Assembly (NCBI GenBank): GCA_021776345.1
Contig: JAJFGC010000264.1
Location: 1-49,102 of the forward strand
DNA: 49,102 bases
Origin: Hyphococcus sp.
GTDB taxonomy: Bacteria > Pseudomonadota > Alphaproteobacteria > Caulobacterales > Parvularculaceae
Direction: 5' to 3'
Positions within the stretch are counted from its first letter, which is position 1, and every line of letters begins with the position of its first letter. Below, one piece after another: positions 8,559 to 18,700 of this stretch. A model generated the notes under the pieces. That model did not search any database. It worked only from the letters and a program-made list of their open reading frames with translations, and was not told the origin of the DNA. The position numbers and the translations under genes were made by a program.

Positions 8559-8590
8559 GGGCCGCTCGAATGAGCGGCCCTTTTCTTTTG
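8559..8590 (+). terminator. Rho-independent terminator after the micro-ORF
   Basis: A perfect nine-base stem GGGCCGCTC / GAGCGGCCC (8559-8567 and 8572-8580) with a GAAT loop is followed by TTTTCTTTT on the plus strand. It ends the transcript carrying the micro-ORF, and perhaps read-through from the repeat-protein gene. A smaller hairpin, ATCCTT-TTT-AAGGAT, lies just before it (8541-8555). The opposite strand has no T-tract, so it is not an obvious terminator for the convergent receptor gene. Confidence 0.88.
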
Positions 8591-8620
8591 TCGGAAAACG
8601 AAGACCGAATAGATTACCGG

Positions 8621-10762
8621 TCAGAAACGGCCGCTGATCGTCAACCGTGCATTAATCGGTTCGCCTGTTGAGATATTATCGTTGCTGTGAGCATCCGGGA
8701 AGTAATTCTCATCAAGAAGATTTTCCAGATTGACCTGCAAGCGAATATCGTCATTCAAATCGTAGTAGACGGCCGCATCGACGCGTATGAAATCCGGGAC
8801 TTCCACCGAATTATCTTCTCGGACAAAAAAGCTATCCTGATAAGTTGCGCCGAGACCCAGGCCAAGCCTCTCAGAAACCTGAAAGTTATTCCAGATAGAG
8901 AACATGTTTTCAGGCGTCTGGCGGGTTCGATTTCCATTGTTGCCGCCGCCATCGACGAGTTCTACTTCGCCATCGAGATAGCTGTAGCTGGCGGTGACAA
9001 ACCACCGATCCGTGAGGCCGCCGGTTAGTTGAACTTCGAAGCCTCTCGTTTCCGATCCTTCAATTACGATCACCTGTCCCGCGTCCTCTGGATCAATTGA
9101 GGTGAAGCTTTCGCGATCTAATTCGAAGACCGCCGCTGTCAGGCTGAGATCGGGCTTGATATCCCACTTAATGCCAATTTCTGTGTTCTCGAAGAATTGC
9201 GGCCGCGTGCTTTCTGCGTCGAGATTCAAGGTAAGGAACTGATCTCCGGAGCGTGGCAAGAATGTCTCGCTATAACTGAAATAGGCCGATAGATTTTCCA
9301 TCGGCTTCAAGATCGCGCCCAGTCGCGGCGTGAACTCGTCGTCCGTACGGCTGAATTGCTCGCCACTGAAGATATCGTTCACGTCGATCTCAAACCGGTC
9401 ATAACGGACGCCGGCGACAAGCTTGAGCCAGTCTGTGACATCGATTTGGTCTTGGAAATAGACAGATGTGAATTCAACTTCCGACGCTCTATCACGCGCC
9501 GGGTCGGAGAATGAAAACGTCGGAATGACGAGCGGATCAGAAAACATAATGAACAACTGATCATCGCCATTCGCAGCGAATACGTTGTCGTTCCGCGCGT
9601 TGGCCGTTTCCTGATCGCCATATTCCGCGCCAAGCAATAATGTATGTCCAAATGGCCCCGTCGCGATTTCGCTAACCAGGTTGCCTTGAACAATCAGGTT
9701 TTCCCGGTCGGTCGTATCTTGGTAGCCTTCGAGCTCGACCTGCGGAAAGGTCCCGTTCGTTACAACAACTTCTTCGCTTGGAAAGAGGTTCTGGTACAGC
9801 TTGTCGTAATCGGCATATTGCACCGTGAAATTTCCGCGCAAAGCGTCAGTGAACGTGTGGTCGACCCGCGCCCGCACTATATGAGCTTCGAGCGTTGTAA
9901 AATTTTGATCGGGTGATCCAAAAAAAGTGTTGTCAAAGCCTTCCAACGGTATGTCGGGCCCGCCGTCCACATTTTGTGACGGGACGCCTCGATCCACGAC
10001 GCGATCGTCATTCACATACTCGTAAGAAAGAACGACTTCCGTATTCGGCGTCGCCTGGAACGCGAAGGTCGGATTAACAGCAAACCGTTCGCCGTCAAAG
10101 AAATCGCGATGGTTGTTCAACCCTTCATAATACGCATTAAGCCGAAACGCGGCGCCTTCACCAACAGCGTAGTTGACGTCTCCGGCGACATTATGGGCGC
10201 CAAAAGTGTCGACGCTGGCTGAGAACCCGGTGAATTGTTCGCCGAACTGAGGGCGTTTTGTGACGCGGTTGATCACGCCGCCGCCGCCGCCGCGGCCAAA
10301 GAGCAGCGCATTGGAGCCGCGCAGGATTTCGATCTGCTCCAGATTATAGAAAGGACGGAAATATTGAACATCATCTCTCAGGCCGTCGATAAAGAAATCG
10401 GCTGTCGTCTGGTTGCCGCGAATGATGATAGCGTCCCTGTGTCCTTCGCCCTGGCTGGTAGAAAGTCCCGGCGTGTAGCGCAGGACGTCGCCAAAATTTG
10501 TGAAGGCTTGGATGGCGATTTGTTCCTTGCCGACGATGGACAAACTTTGGGGAACGTCGATGATCGGCGTTGGCGTTTTAACCGCGTTCAACTTATCTAG
10601 CGAAAGAAACCGACCTTCGACGATAATCTCGTCTACGACGCCAGCAGCCAGCAAAACCTGACGAGCTTCAGCCGAGTTTGCGCTTTCTGCGGCATATGAT
10701 GATTGTGCGGCGGCCATCAGAGCGGCAATAGACGCCGCGCCTGCGAGGCGAATTCTAATCAC
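8621..10762 (-). CDS. TonB-dependent siderophore receptor
   Basis: The 713-residue outer-membrane protein has a signal peptide (about residues 1-24), a plug domain (about 60-170, including 'DVPQSLSIVGKEQI' and 'QIEILRGSNALLFGRGGGGG') and a 22-strand barrel ending 'NARLTISGRF' with the terminal Phe needed for barrel assembly. The pattern 'VDVPQS...R...PGL' is that of ferric-siderophore receptors of the Fiu/FpvA/CirA type, probably for hydroxamate or catecholate iron complexes; the exact ligand cannot be read. The start is GTG at 10762, preceded by GGAAGGA. Two Fur-like boxes lie 48-105 bases upstream, fitting iron repression. It is a single gene, converging on the micro-ORF transcript. Confidence 0.93.
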   Translation of the reverse strand: MIRIRLAGAASIAALMAAAQSSYAAESANSAEARQVLLAAGVVDEIIVEGRFLSLDKLNAVKTPTPIIDVPQSLSIVGKEQIAIQAFTNFGDVLRYTPGLSTSQGEGHRDAIIIRGNQTTADFFIDGLRDDVQYFRPFYNLEQIEILRGSNALLFGRGGGGGVINRVTKRPQFGEQFTGFSASVDTFGAHNVAGDVNYAVGEGAAFRLNAYYEGLNNHRDFFDGERFAVNPTFAFQATPNTEVVLSYEYVNDDRVVDRGVPSQNVDGGPDIPLEGFDNTFFGSPDQNFTTLEAHIVRARVDHTFTDALRGNFTVQYADYDKLYQNLFPSEEVVVTNGTFPQVELEGYQDTTDRENLIVQGNLVSEIATGPFGHTLLLGAEYGDQETANARNDNVFAANGDDQLFIMFSDPLVIPTFSFSDPARDRASEVEFTSVYFQDQIDVTDWLKLVAGVRYDRFEIDVNDIFSGEQFSRTDDEFTPRLGAILKPMENLSAYFSYSETFLPRSGDQFLTLNLDAESTRPQFFENTEIGIKWDIKPDLSLTAAVFELDRESFTSIDPEDAGQVIVIEGSETRGFEVQLTGGLTDRWFVTASYSYLDGEVELVDGGGNNGNRTRQTPENMFSIWNNFQVSERLGLGLGATYQDSFFVREDNSVEVPDFIRVDAAVYYDLNDDIRLQVNLENLLDENYFPDAHSNDNISTGEPINARLTISGRF

Positions 10763-10809
10763 TTTTTTTCCTTCCAGATATCTACCAGCGCCGACGGCGC
10801 GACCCCGTC

Positions 10810-10867
10810 TTGCGAATGATTTGCAATCACAGAATTGCTAGCCATGTTGAGAATGACTGTCAATTGC
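10810..10867 (-). promoter_or_regulatory. Candidate Fur boxes upstream of the siderophore receptor
   Basis: Two sites are visible. TTGCGAATGATTTGCAA (10810-10826) is an imperfect 17-base palindrome of the kind bound by alphaproteobacterial Fur. GAGAATGACTGTCAATTGC (10849-10867) matches the classical 19-base Fur consensus at 12 positions. Both lie in the noncoding space upstream of the minus-strand receptor gene, where an iron repressor would act. They are also upstream of the plus-strand dehydratase gene at 10962, but regulation of that gene is less likely. Confidence 0.5.
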
Positions 10868-10961
10868 AGTTTTGCCGCAGGCGGTGTTTTTCCCGGGACC
10901 GATGACAATAGCGGCGGGCGCCGTTACATCCAGAAGGTAAGTATTATGGAGAATCCTGCCG

Positions 10962-11258
10962 ATGGTGGACAAGCTAAGCGCCGATGACAGAGCTGACTTT
11001 TTCAAGGCGCATTCCGGTTGGGAACAGGTTAAAGGTCGTGATGCGGCTAAGAAGACGTTCACGTTCGACGATTTCAATGCAGCCTTCGGATTCATGACAC
11101 GGGTGGCGCTCGCCGCTGATAAGGCGGACCACCATCCTGAATGGTTTAATGTCTATAATAAGGTAGAGATCACATTGACGACCCATGACGCGAAAGGCTT
11201 GTCCATACGCGATGTCCACCTCGCAGACTTTATTGAAAGGGCCGCGAATGGCGCCTGA
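10962..11258 (+). CDS. Pterin-4a-carbinolamine dehydratase
   Basis: The 98-residue protein dehydrates 4a-hydroxytetrahydropterin, regenerating the pterin cofactor of aromatic amino-acid hydroxylases. The family signature is present: '[18 protein letters not shown]' with the HHPEW active-site core, then '[19 protein letters not shown]' with the later conserved His and Asp. The length is standard. It stands alone, divergent from the siderophore receptor and 105 bases before chvI; no hydroxylase gene is in view. phhB-like is a fair description, but the symbol is left empty because the partner is not visible. Confidence 0.93.
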   Translation: MVDKLSADDRADFFKAHSGWEQVKGRDAAKKTFTFDDFNAAFGFMTRVALAADKADHHPEWFNVYNKVEITLTTHDAKGLSIRDVHLADFIERAANGA

Positions 11259-11363
11259 CCGGAAAACTTTTAACGATCATCTGCCACAAAACCGCCTTGG
11301 ACCCGCCTTCTATGCGCCCGGCGGAAGACATAGTAAAAACCTGAAATCAAACGGGGAATAACA

Positions 11364-12059
11364 ATGGCGACAATCGCACTTGTCGATGACGACGAAAATA
11401 TCCTGACTTCAGTGTCTATGGCGCTGGAGAATGAAGGCCATACGGTGAAGACCTTCGAAGATGGCGCCGCAGCATTTGAATTTATCCATGCGACGCCGCC
11501 GGACCTTGTTGTTTCAGACATCAAAATGCCGACCATGGACGGCATGGAACTGTTACGCCGCATCCGGCAGAACTCGGATCTGCCGTTGATCTTTTTGACA
11601 TCCAAAGACGAAGAAATTGACGAAGTCCTTGGCCTCACCATGGGCGCCGATGATTATGTCAAGAAACCGTTTTCGCAGCGCTTGCTGCTGGAGCGTGTGA
11701 AGTCGCTTTTGCGGCGGGCGCAGGCCGATGAAAAACCATCCGCTGAGGAAGAAAAGAAAATTCTCCGCCGCGGTAATCTGACCCTCGATCCCATGCGCCA
11801 TTCATGTTTGTGGAAAGAGCGGCAAGTTGTGCTGACCGTAACCGAGTTTTTGATCCTGCATTCCCTGGCGCAGCGCCCGGGCTTCGTGAAAAGCCGCGAT
11901 CAACTGATGGATGCCGCGTATGATGATCAGGTTTATGTCGATGATCGCACAATCGACAGCCACATTAAACGCGTCCGAAAAAAGTTTCGCGTCGTGGATA
12001 AGGAATTCGATTCCATCGAAACGCTATACGGCGTTGGGTATAAATATAAGGAAGACTAG
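11364..12059 (+). CDS. chvI: Response regulator ChvI
   Basis: The 231-residue OmpR-type regulator has a receiver domain (residues 1-118) with acidic pocket 'DDDEN', phosphoacceptor Asp52 in 'VVSDIKMP' and Lys in 'KKPF', and a winged-helix DNA-binding domain (about 135-231) ending '[12 protein letters not shown]'. '[22 protein letters not shown]' and the adjacent ChvG kinase identify it as the alphaproteobacterial envelope/acid-stress regulator ChvI (ExoR/ChvG/ChvI in rhizobia). chvG starts 6 bases after its stop, so the two are co-transcribed. Confidence 0.93.
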   Translation: MATIALVDDDENILTSVSMALENEGHTVKTFEDGAAAFEFIHATPPDLVVSDIKMPTMDGMELLRRIRQNSDLPLIFLTSKDEEIDEVLGLTMGADDYVKKPFSQRLLLERVKSLLRRAQADEKPSAEEEKKILRRGNLTLDPMRHSCLWKERQVVLTVTEFLILHSLAQRPGFVKSRDQLMDAAYDDQVYVDDRTIDSHIKRVRKKFRVVDKEFDSIETLYGVGYKYKED

Positions 12060-12065
12060 TCAGGG

Positions 12066-13787
12066 ATGACCGAAGAGGGTGCCAAGGTGCGCAAACGCCG
12101 GGCGCGCGTCGCGTTTTCGCGTCTGACGGTCACGATCGTCCTCGCCAATCTTATTGGACTGGTCATTCTGCTGATCGGTTCGTTTGCACTGACGCAATAT
12201 CGCGATGGTTTGATCCAGGCAAAACTCGAAGGCGTACGCGCGCAGGCGCAAATCATCGCGGATGTTTTGGCGCAAGTCGCAATTGATGAATCCTCCTGCC
12301 AGCCCGTTGATGAGGCCGATATTGCAAGCCTTGGCGCCGAAGCGACATTGTGTTCGCTCGCGCTCAGCCAAACCGATGTTCGCGAGGTCTTTAATCGGGT
12401 ATGGGATAGCTTTGAAGGACGGGTGCGGATTTTCAATGCGCCACAGACCTTTGACGATCCTCCGGTTTCCAGCGCCGATGTCTTGCTTATTGAAGATGTC
12501 GTCTTGCGCGAAGATAAAATTGTCGCCGAGACATTGCCGCCGTTGGAACAAGATAGCGCTGTGCCGTCGTTTAGTCCGGAGAAAATAACCTACACGGTAT
12601 TGCGTTATTTTTCCAGAAACTACCGCGCGCAGGCGGGGCGCCGAACGATTGAAGCGGAGCTGAACGAAGCGTTATCATCGTCGCCTTTTGCGGAAGACCG
12701 TGGCGCGGCCTCTGTGCGGCTGAATGAGGAGGGCGAGCTTGTTGTTTCGGTAACTGTGCCGATCAGGCGTGTACAGGCAATCTATGGCATGGTGACAGCG
12801 GAAAGCGGCGGTATCGACGCGCTGGTTGAAGAGGCGCGTTTTGCCATTCTGCCATTTTTCGGATTGGGTGTTGCCGCCGCGATCCTGTCTTCGCTTTTGT
12901 TGACGGCAATGATCGCACAACCCATCCGACAGCTGGCGATTGCAGCCGATAAGGTTCGCGAAGGGATTGCCGCGGCGGGCCGCGCGCGAATTCCGGACTT
13001 CACAAGCCGTAAAGACGAAATTGGCGAATTATCCGGGTCGCTAAAATCGATGACGGCGGCGATTTACGCTCGGATCGATGCGATTGAAAGTTTTGCCGCT
13101 GACGTTGCGCATGAGCTGAAAAATCCGCTGACGTCAATTCGCAGTGCGTCCGAAACGCTGGAATTTGCAAAGACGCCTGAGCAGCAGGCGAAGCTGATGA
13201 GCGTCATCCAAAAAGACGTTGCGCGCATGGATCGTCTGATTACGGATATTTCTAATGCATCGAGGCTTGATGCAGAGCTCGCCCGCGAGATCCGGGAAGC
13301 AGTCGATTTGACAAGATTGATCGGCGATATCGTTGCTATGTATGCAGACGCAGCGAAAGAGGACGCCCCGCATATTACCTACACCGACCCCATCCAGGCG
13401 GTTTATATTCTTGGCAACCCGTCTGCATTGGGGCAGGTCATCCGCAACCTTATCGATAATGCGCGCTCCTTTAGCCCGCCTGGTGGGGAAGTGCGGGTGA
13501 CACTCGAAGCACCGACCCAGAGGGAAAATATCGTTCGCATTCTGGTCGAAGATGACGGCCCGGGAATCCCACCCGATAACCTGGAGTCCATCTTTAAGCG
13601 GTTCTACACAAAGCGGCCCAAAGGCGCCGCTTTTGGCAATAATTCGGGTCTTGGCCTTGCCATCTCACGCCAGATCATAAACTCTCATGGCGGCCGGATA
13701 TTTGTTGAAAACCGCCTGAAATATGCAAGTGATACAGATGGCGAGCGGCTGGGCGCCCGATTCGTCATTGAGCTTCCTGCGGATTGA
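12066..13787 (+). CDS. chvG: Sensor histidine kinase ChvG
   Basis: The 573-residue inner-membrane kinase has one transmembrane helix at about 22-43, a large periplasmic sensor region (44-258), a second helix at about 260-283, a HAMP-like linker, the H box 'FAADVAHELKNPLTS' with His349, the N box 'NLIDNARSF', and ATP-binding boxes 'EDDGPGIPP' and 'GLGLAISRQI'. It phosphorylates ChvI in response to envelope stress. The normal next gene in many relatives, hprK, is absent: only 74 noncoding bases separate chvG from the EIIA gene. Confidence 0.93.
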   Translation: MTEEGAKVRKRRARVAFSRLTVTIVLANLIGLVILLIGSFALTQYRDGLIQAKLEGVRAQAQIIADVLAQVAIDESSCQPVDEADIASLGAEATLCSLALSQTDVREVFNRVWDSFEGRVRIFNAPQTFDDPPVSSADVLLIEDVVLREDKIVAETLPPLEQDSAVPSFSPEKITYTVLRYFSRNYRAQAGRRTIEAELNEALSSSPFAEDRGAASVRLNEEGELVVSVTVPIRRVQAIYGMVTAESGGIDALVEEARFAILPFFGLGVAAAILSSLLLTAMIAQPIRQLAIAADKVREGIAAAGRARIPDFTSRKDEIGELSGSLKSMTAAIYARIDAIESFAADVAHELKNPLTSIRSASETLEFAKTPEQQAKLMSVIQKDVARMDRLITDISNASRLDAELAREIREAVDLTRLIGDIVAMYADAAKEDAPHITYTDPIQAVYILGNPSALGQVIRNLIDNARSFSPPGGEVRVTLEAPTQRENIVRILVEDDGPGIPPDNLESIFKRFYTKRPKGAAFGNNSGLGLAISRQIINSHGGRIFVENRLKYASDTDGERLGARFVIELPAD

Positions 13788-13861
13788 ACAGCGCTTTTTA
13801 GTGGACATATGTAATTTTTCCAGCACACGATAAGCGGTGTAGATTTGATTCGAGATTACAG

Positions 13862-14272
13862 ATGATCGGTTTAGTTGTTGTCACCCATGGACGTCTTGCG
13901 GAAGAGTTTCTTTCCGCGGCGGAGCATGTCGTCGGCCCCCAGGAAAAGGTGAAAGCCGTTTCCATTGGCCCCGACGATGACATGGAAAAACGACGTCAGG
14001 ATATTCTCGACGCCGCCAAAGAAGTTGATTGCGGGGAAGGCGTTATTATTTTGACGGACATGTTCGGCGGTACGCCATCCAATCTTGCGATCGCGGTTAT
14101 GGAAAAAGCCAATGCGGAAGTAGTGGCTGGGGTCAACCTGCCGATGTTAATCAAGCTAGCGACGGCGCGGGCGGATGGGGATTTGAATGAGGCGGTCAAA
14201 GCGGCCCACGAAGCCGGACGCAAATATATTAATGTCGCTTCCTGGGTTCTTTCGGGTGATACAACCGAATAA
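13862..14272 (+). CDS. PTS mannose-family EIIA component
   Basis: The 136-residue cytoplasmic protein is an EIIA-Man domain: start 'MIGLVVVTHGRLAEEF' with the phospho-accepting His9, and the conserved 'LTDMFGGTPSNLA' loop. In alphaproteobacteria it acts with EI-Ntr or EI and HPr in a regulatory phosphorelay rather than sugar import, and no EIIB/C/D permease genes are seen here. HPr starts 12 bases after its stop. It lies directly downstream of chvG, where hprK is often found first. Confidence 0.93.
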   Translation: MIGLVVVTHGRLAEEFLSAAEHVVGPQEKVKAVSIGPDDDMEKRRQDILDAAKEVDCGEGVIILTDMFGGTPSNLAIAVMEKANAEVVAGVNLPMLIKLATARADGDLNEAVKAAHEAGRKYINVASWVLSGDTTE

Positions 14273-14284
14273 AGGCGATATACG

Positions 14285-14566
14285 GTGAGCGGCGAAACTG
14301 TAACTGCAACCGTCAAAATCGGCAATAAGCTTGGCTTGCATATCCGCCCTTCGCGACAGTTTTCCTCTCTAGCAAATTCCTGGGATGCGACCGTGACTGT
14401 TCGCAACCAGGAGCGAACGGCCGCAGCTGATTCTCAACTCGACCTTCTGATGCTGTTAGCCAGTTACGGCACGCCGCTTGAAATATCGGCAACGGGACCG
14501 CAAGCCGCAGAGGCTGTGGCTGCGCTCGTTAAGTTGATTGAAGACCGATTTGGCGAGAGTGAATAA
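14285..14566 (+). CDS. HPr phosphocarrier protein
   Basis: The 93-residue protein is a PTS HPr. The active-site motif reads 'NKLGLHIRPS' with His19 as phospho-acceptor and Arg21 retained. Exactly 31 residues later is Ser50 ('ADSQLDLLMLLASYG'), matching the spacing of His15 and Ser46 in classical HPr, the target of HPr kinase. The start is GTG at 14285. It takes phosphate from EI and passes it to the adjacent EIIA. The retained regulatory Ser suggests an HprK is encoded elsewhere or was lost recently. Confidence 0.92.
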   Translation: MSGETVTATVKIGNKLGLHIRPSRQFSSLANSWDATVTVRNQERTAAADSQLDLLMLLASYGTPLEISATGPQAAEAVAALVKLIEDRFGESE

Positions 14567-14570
14567 GTCT

Positions 14571-15692
14571 TTATGCAGAAGGCTCTGGCGTTGTCGTTCC
14601 GATCGTCACAGACTGCCCATCACGAAGTCTTTCACCGCCTCGGATAACAACCTTATCTCCGGGCGAAACCTCGCCGATGACTTCGATGAACTGACCTTCG
14701 GCGGTGCCCAGCTCGACGTCGATGCGCTTGGCGGTATTGTCTTCTCCGATGACAAAAACGCTGACCCGATCCGCCCGCAATATCAGTGCGTCGCGGGGGA
14801 CAGCGGTGACAGTTTTCGCCACCGCCGCCGGCAGACGGACGCGAACAGCCGAGCCAATATACCAATCAGCTTCCGGTAATTCGAGGCGCAGCTCAAGCAT
14901 GCGGGAGAGGGCGTCGCCAACCGGCACAATCGCCCGGATGGTCGCGTCAGCACTTTGTGCGCCGCTGGTAACTTTGATGGTGTCACCAGCTGCGATGTTG
15001 CGCGCAAGATTTGCCGGCGCGCGTGCAGTGACTTCCAGCCGGCGCGTATCAACCAGGCGGATAAGCTGCGTGCCGGGATTTGCATATTCGCCAACTTGCG
15101 TTTCCTGACTAACGACACGACCGGCAAACGGCGCCTTCACCTCGGTCCGCGCGAGATTAATCCCAGCGCGGCGCAACGCTACTTCAGCCTGTTTGACCGC
15201 TTGCAGCGCTTCGTCGCGGTTAGAACGCATTTCGTCAAGCGAGGCCTCAGACTCGCCGGCGTCTTCGCCAAGGCCAACAAATCTTTTATAAAAACTGTCA
15301 AGATAGTTCGCGCGCGCGGTCAGTCGGTTGACCTCCGCTGCTGTGTTGTCGCGCGTCAGTCGCGCATCGGCAGGATCAATGCGGGCGATCACGGCGTCTT
15401 TTTCAACCTCGGCGCCAACCTCCGCCACCCATTCGATCTTGCCCGAAGTCGCCGCGGCGACAAGACTGTCTCGCGTCGAGACGACGGAACCCGGCGTTTC
15501 CGAATGCGGCGCGAGGGAGCGTTGCTCCGCTTCGGCAATGGTGACCGGCGCTGGCGGCGGACCGTTTTGCGCTTCTTCGCCGCCTGTTTCTGCGGCGTCC
15601 GCTCCGACATTGCTGCCGTAGAAAAAGGCGACGCTGCCGGCAACGACAAGAAACGCCCCAGCTGCGCCGGCGATTTGGAGTTTACGGTTCAT
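14571..15692 (-). CDS. RND efflux periplasmic adaptor (HlyD/AcrA family)
   Basis: The 373-residue protein has an N-terminal membrane anchor or signal (residues 8-26), an acidic proline-rich linker, a lipoyl/barrel-sandwich domain split by an alpha-helical hairpin (about 110-175, 'LTRDNTAAEVNRLTARANYL'), the rejoining 'TEVKAPFAGRVVSQETQVGEY', a beta-barrel domain and a membrane-proximal domain ending 'GGERLRDGQSVTIG'. This is the membrane-fusion protein order. It links the RND permease, encoded 17 bases upstream, to an outer-membrane channel that is not encoded here. Substrate is unknown. Confidence 0.92.
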   Translation of the reverse strand: MNRKLQIAGAAGAFLVVAGSVAFFYGSNVGADAAETGGEEAQNGPPPAPVTIAEAEQRSLAPHSETPGSVVSTRDSLVAAATSGKIEWVAEVGAEVEKDAVIARIDPADARLTRDNTAAEVNRLTARANYLDSFYKRFVGLGEDAGESEASLDEMRSNRDEALQAVKQAEVALRRAGINLARTEVKAPFAGRVVSQETQVGEYANPGTQLIRLVDTRRLEVTARAPANLARNIAAGDTIKVTSGAQSADATIRAIVPVGDALSRMLELRLELPEADWYIGSAVRVRLPAAVAKTVTAVPRDALILRADRVSVFVIGEDNTAKRIDVELGTAEGQFIEVIGEVSPGDKVVIRGGERLRDGQSVTIGTTTPEPSA

Positions 15693-15709
15693 GACGATGC
15701 CGATCCTTC

Positions 15710-18700
15710 TTATTCTGCGGGGACAGGCTCAATGCCGCGTGGCGCACGTGCCAGCGCCGGCGCTGCGCCTAATTGCAGGAGCGCGGGCAAGAGAAGCAGG
15801 GTGAAGATTGTTGAGACAGCCATGCCGCCAACGATCACCGTCGCAAGTCCGCGGTAGATCAAACTACCGGCGCCGGGCGACAGCACTAGCGGCAACATGC
15901 CCATCAGCGATGTTGATGTAGACATGAAAATTGGCCGTATACGAAGCAAGAGTGCTTCATGCACAGCCTCAGGGCGGGATTTTCCGGCCTGCTCAGAGGC
16001 GCGGGTCTGCGCCACGAGCAGGATGGCGTTATTGACAACTAGGCCAAGAAGGATGATGAAGCCGATCATACCCAGAAGATCGAGAGGGAGGGGGTTAATC
16101 AGATCAAATCCGCGAATGGCAAGAATGCCGCCGACGGTCGCCATCGGCAGGGTGATGATAACAAGCGCGGAATCTTTCACGGATTTGAATAGCGCCGCCA
16201 TTATTAAAAAGAGAATGGCAATCGCGAGGAAAAAATTGCCGCCAAGGTTTTTGATAGCCCGCGCGAGGCTGTCTGCATCGCCGCCCCACTTGAGCGAGGC
16301 GCCTTGCGGCAGGGCCTCATAGAGTCGTTCCTGAGCATTTTCCTTCAGGGTTTCGACAGCTGGGCCAAGAGCCATTCCATCAGGCGCGGAAATACCGAGT
16401 GAAATCGTCCGACGTCCGTCTATGCGCCGAATGCGTTGCGGACCGACGCCGCGGCCGACCGTGACCAGTTCGCCGAGTGGAACAACAGCGCCAGAAGGAG
16501 TGGCGATCGGCGCCGTTTCTAAAAACTCCGGTTCGGTCCATTCTTTTGCACGCAAGAAGATGTCGATGCGTCCATCCTGATGAAAGAACTCACCAAGCCA
16601 TTGGCCATCGCCAAGCGCCCGCACGGCCCTGGCGACGCTATCGCGCGTCATCCCAACCTCTGCGATGCGGCGATCATTCGGGACCAGCCGCAACTCCGGC
16701 GTCACGATTTGTGGATCTGGGTTTGGCCAGACTTGCGCGCCGGGCAGCGCCTCCTGAATGATGTCTATGGCGGCTGGCACTGATGCGCCAAGCGCTTCAA
16801 AGTCTGCAGCTTGCAATTCCAGGTTGATGGAGCCGGCGGCGCCCCAATTACCAAAAAGATTTCCCTGACTTGCAAAGACGCGCGTATCGGGAAAACCCGC
16901 GAGAATTTCATCATTGACGATATCGACCATCTCTTCGACGCGAGATTGGTCGAGTACTCGGATGCCGGTATTGCCGCCCCATTCTCCGGAATAGAGATAG
17001 TAATTTTTCAGCGCCGGTTCCTTTTCGCCGCTCATATACGGCTCCAGACGTTCGACGACGACCTCGGCAAACTCTTCGCGGATCATGTCGGCGCTGGCGC
17101 CCGAAGGAAATCCGATAAACGCATCGACGGCGTCGCGTTTGACTTCCGGCAGATAGTTAAGTTGCGGCCAGAGGAGAAAACCAACGGCGATCGGCACGAC
17201 GGTAAGGGCGCCGACAATTGAAAGACGGCGCGGATTGGTTGAGGTCGCCCGCATGATCAATTCCGCAAGCCGCGAGACGAAAGCGGGTCGTTTTGCTGCT
17301 TTGGAATTCGGCTCTTGTTTCATGAATAGATGCGCACCGGTCGGCAATAAAGTGACCGCGACAACGAGACTGAAGGAAACAGCGATTGCAATAGTGAGGG
17401 CGAGGTCGGCAAAGAGTTGCCCCTCAACATCTTCGAAAAACATGATCGGAATGAAGATCGCAATCGTCGTCACGGTTGAAGCAAAAAGCGCACCAAAGAC
17501 TTGACCGACCGCTGCTTCCGCCGCCTGAAACGAGGAACGTCCTTCCTCGCGCAGTCGCACAAAGTTTTCGAGTACGACAATTGCTGCATCGAGCACCATG
17601 CCGGTGGCAAAGGCGAGGCCTGCCAGTGAAATCACGTTTATCGTTCGCCCGAAGAGGCTGAGAGCGACAATGGTCGCCATCAGGCAGATAGGGATAGCCG
17701 CCGCGATGATCAGCGTTGGCACAGCGCGACGTAAGAACAGCCACAGCGCGCCAACCGCGAGGATGATGCCGATCATCAAATTGTTGGTGAGAAGGGAGAT
17801 TGCGCGCTTGATAAAGACGGATGGGTCAAAGCTCTTGTGAATAGCGTACCCCATCTCGGCGAGCGGACCAGCATTCAGCTCATCAAGAACGTCCGTCAGC
17901 GCATCAATTGCTTCCAGCGTATTAGCGCCGGGCTCGCGCACAACCCGCATGCCGATCGCCGGATTGCCGTTTTGGTATACAACGCCGCGGCGGCTATCAG
18001 CGGCCACTTTGACCTCTGCGATATCGCCAAGGGTAACCGGGGCGCCATCGCGCCATGCCAGGATCGTTTCGTTGAGTTGGTCCGCGGTAAACCGGCCTTC
18101 AAAACGCATGGTGTAGTTGCGCCGGCCGACTTCGATGGAGCCGCCGGTGACGTCCGATGAGCGGTTTACGTTTTGGCTGATTTCATCAAGCGTAATACCA
18201 AGTTGTGCAGCAAGGAAGGGATCAAACTCGATACTGACGATCTGTTCGCCGTCGTCGGAATTGATGTCAACGCCGCCGACGCCGGGCACTGCTTCCAGAT
18301 CCGGGGCGATGCGTTGCTCGGCAAAGTCGCTCAATTTTACATTTTTGTTGTCATTGCCGGGGAGGCGCTGAAGAAACAGGAAGATCAGCGTGTCGCCGGA
18401 ATCGCCGCCGCCGCTATTAATGCGCGGCCTATCGGCTTCCGCTGGCAGGCCGCGCACGCGCTGCAGCCTTGCATTTACCTCTGTGAAAGCCTGATCCATA
18501 TCGGTGCCGAGAGCGAATTCGACAGAGATCCAGCCGCCGCCCGCATTGGACCAGGATTGCAAGGTCGTCATGCCTGGTATGCCGCGCAACTCGCGTTCGA
18601 TTGGCTCGACAATTTCACTTTCTACTTCGCGCGGCGATGATGCGCGCCATCCCGTCCAGATGCCAATTTGTGGGCGCTCAATTGCCGGGAATAATTGCAC

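Noticed and set aside
14955-15857. Plus-strand open frame of 300 codons opposite the RND adaptor
   Set aside because: It lies antisense to a clear membrane-fusion protein, has no recognisable domain, and spans the junction of two genes of the opposite strand.
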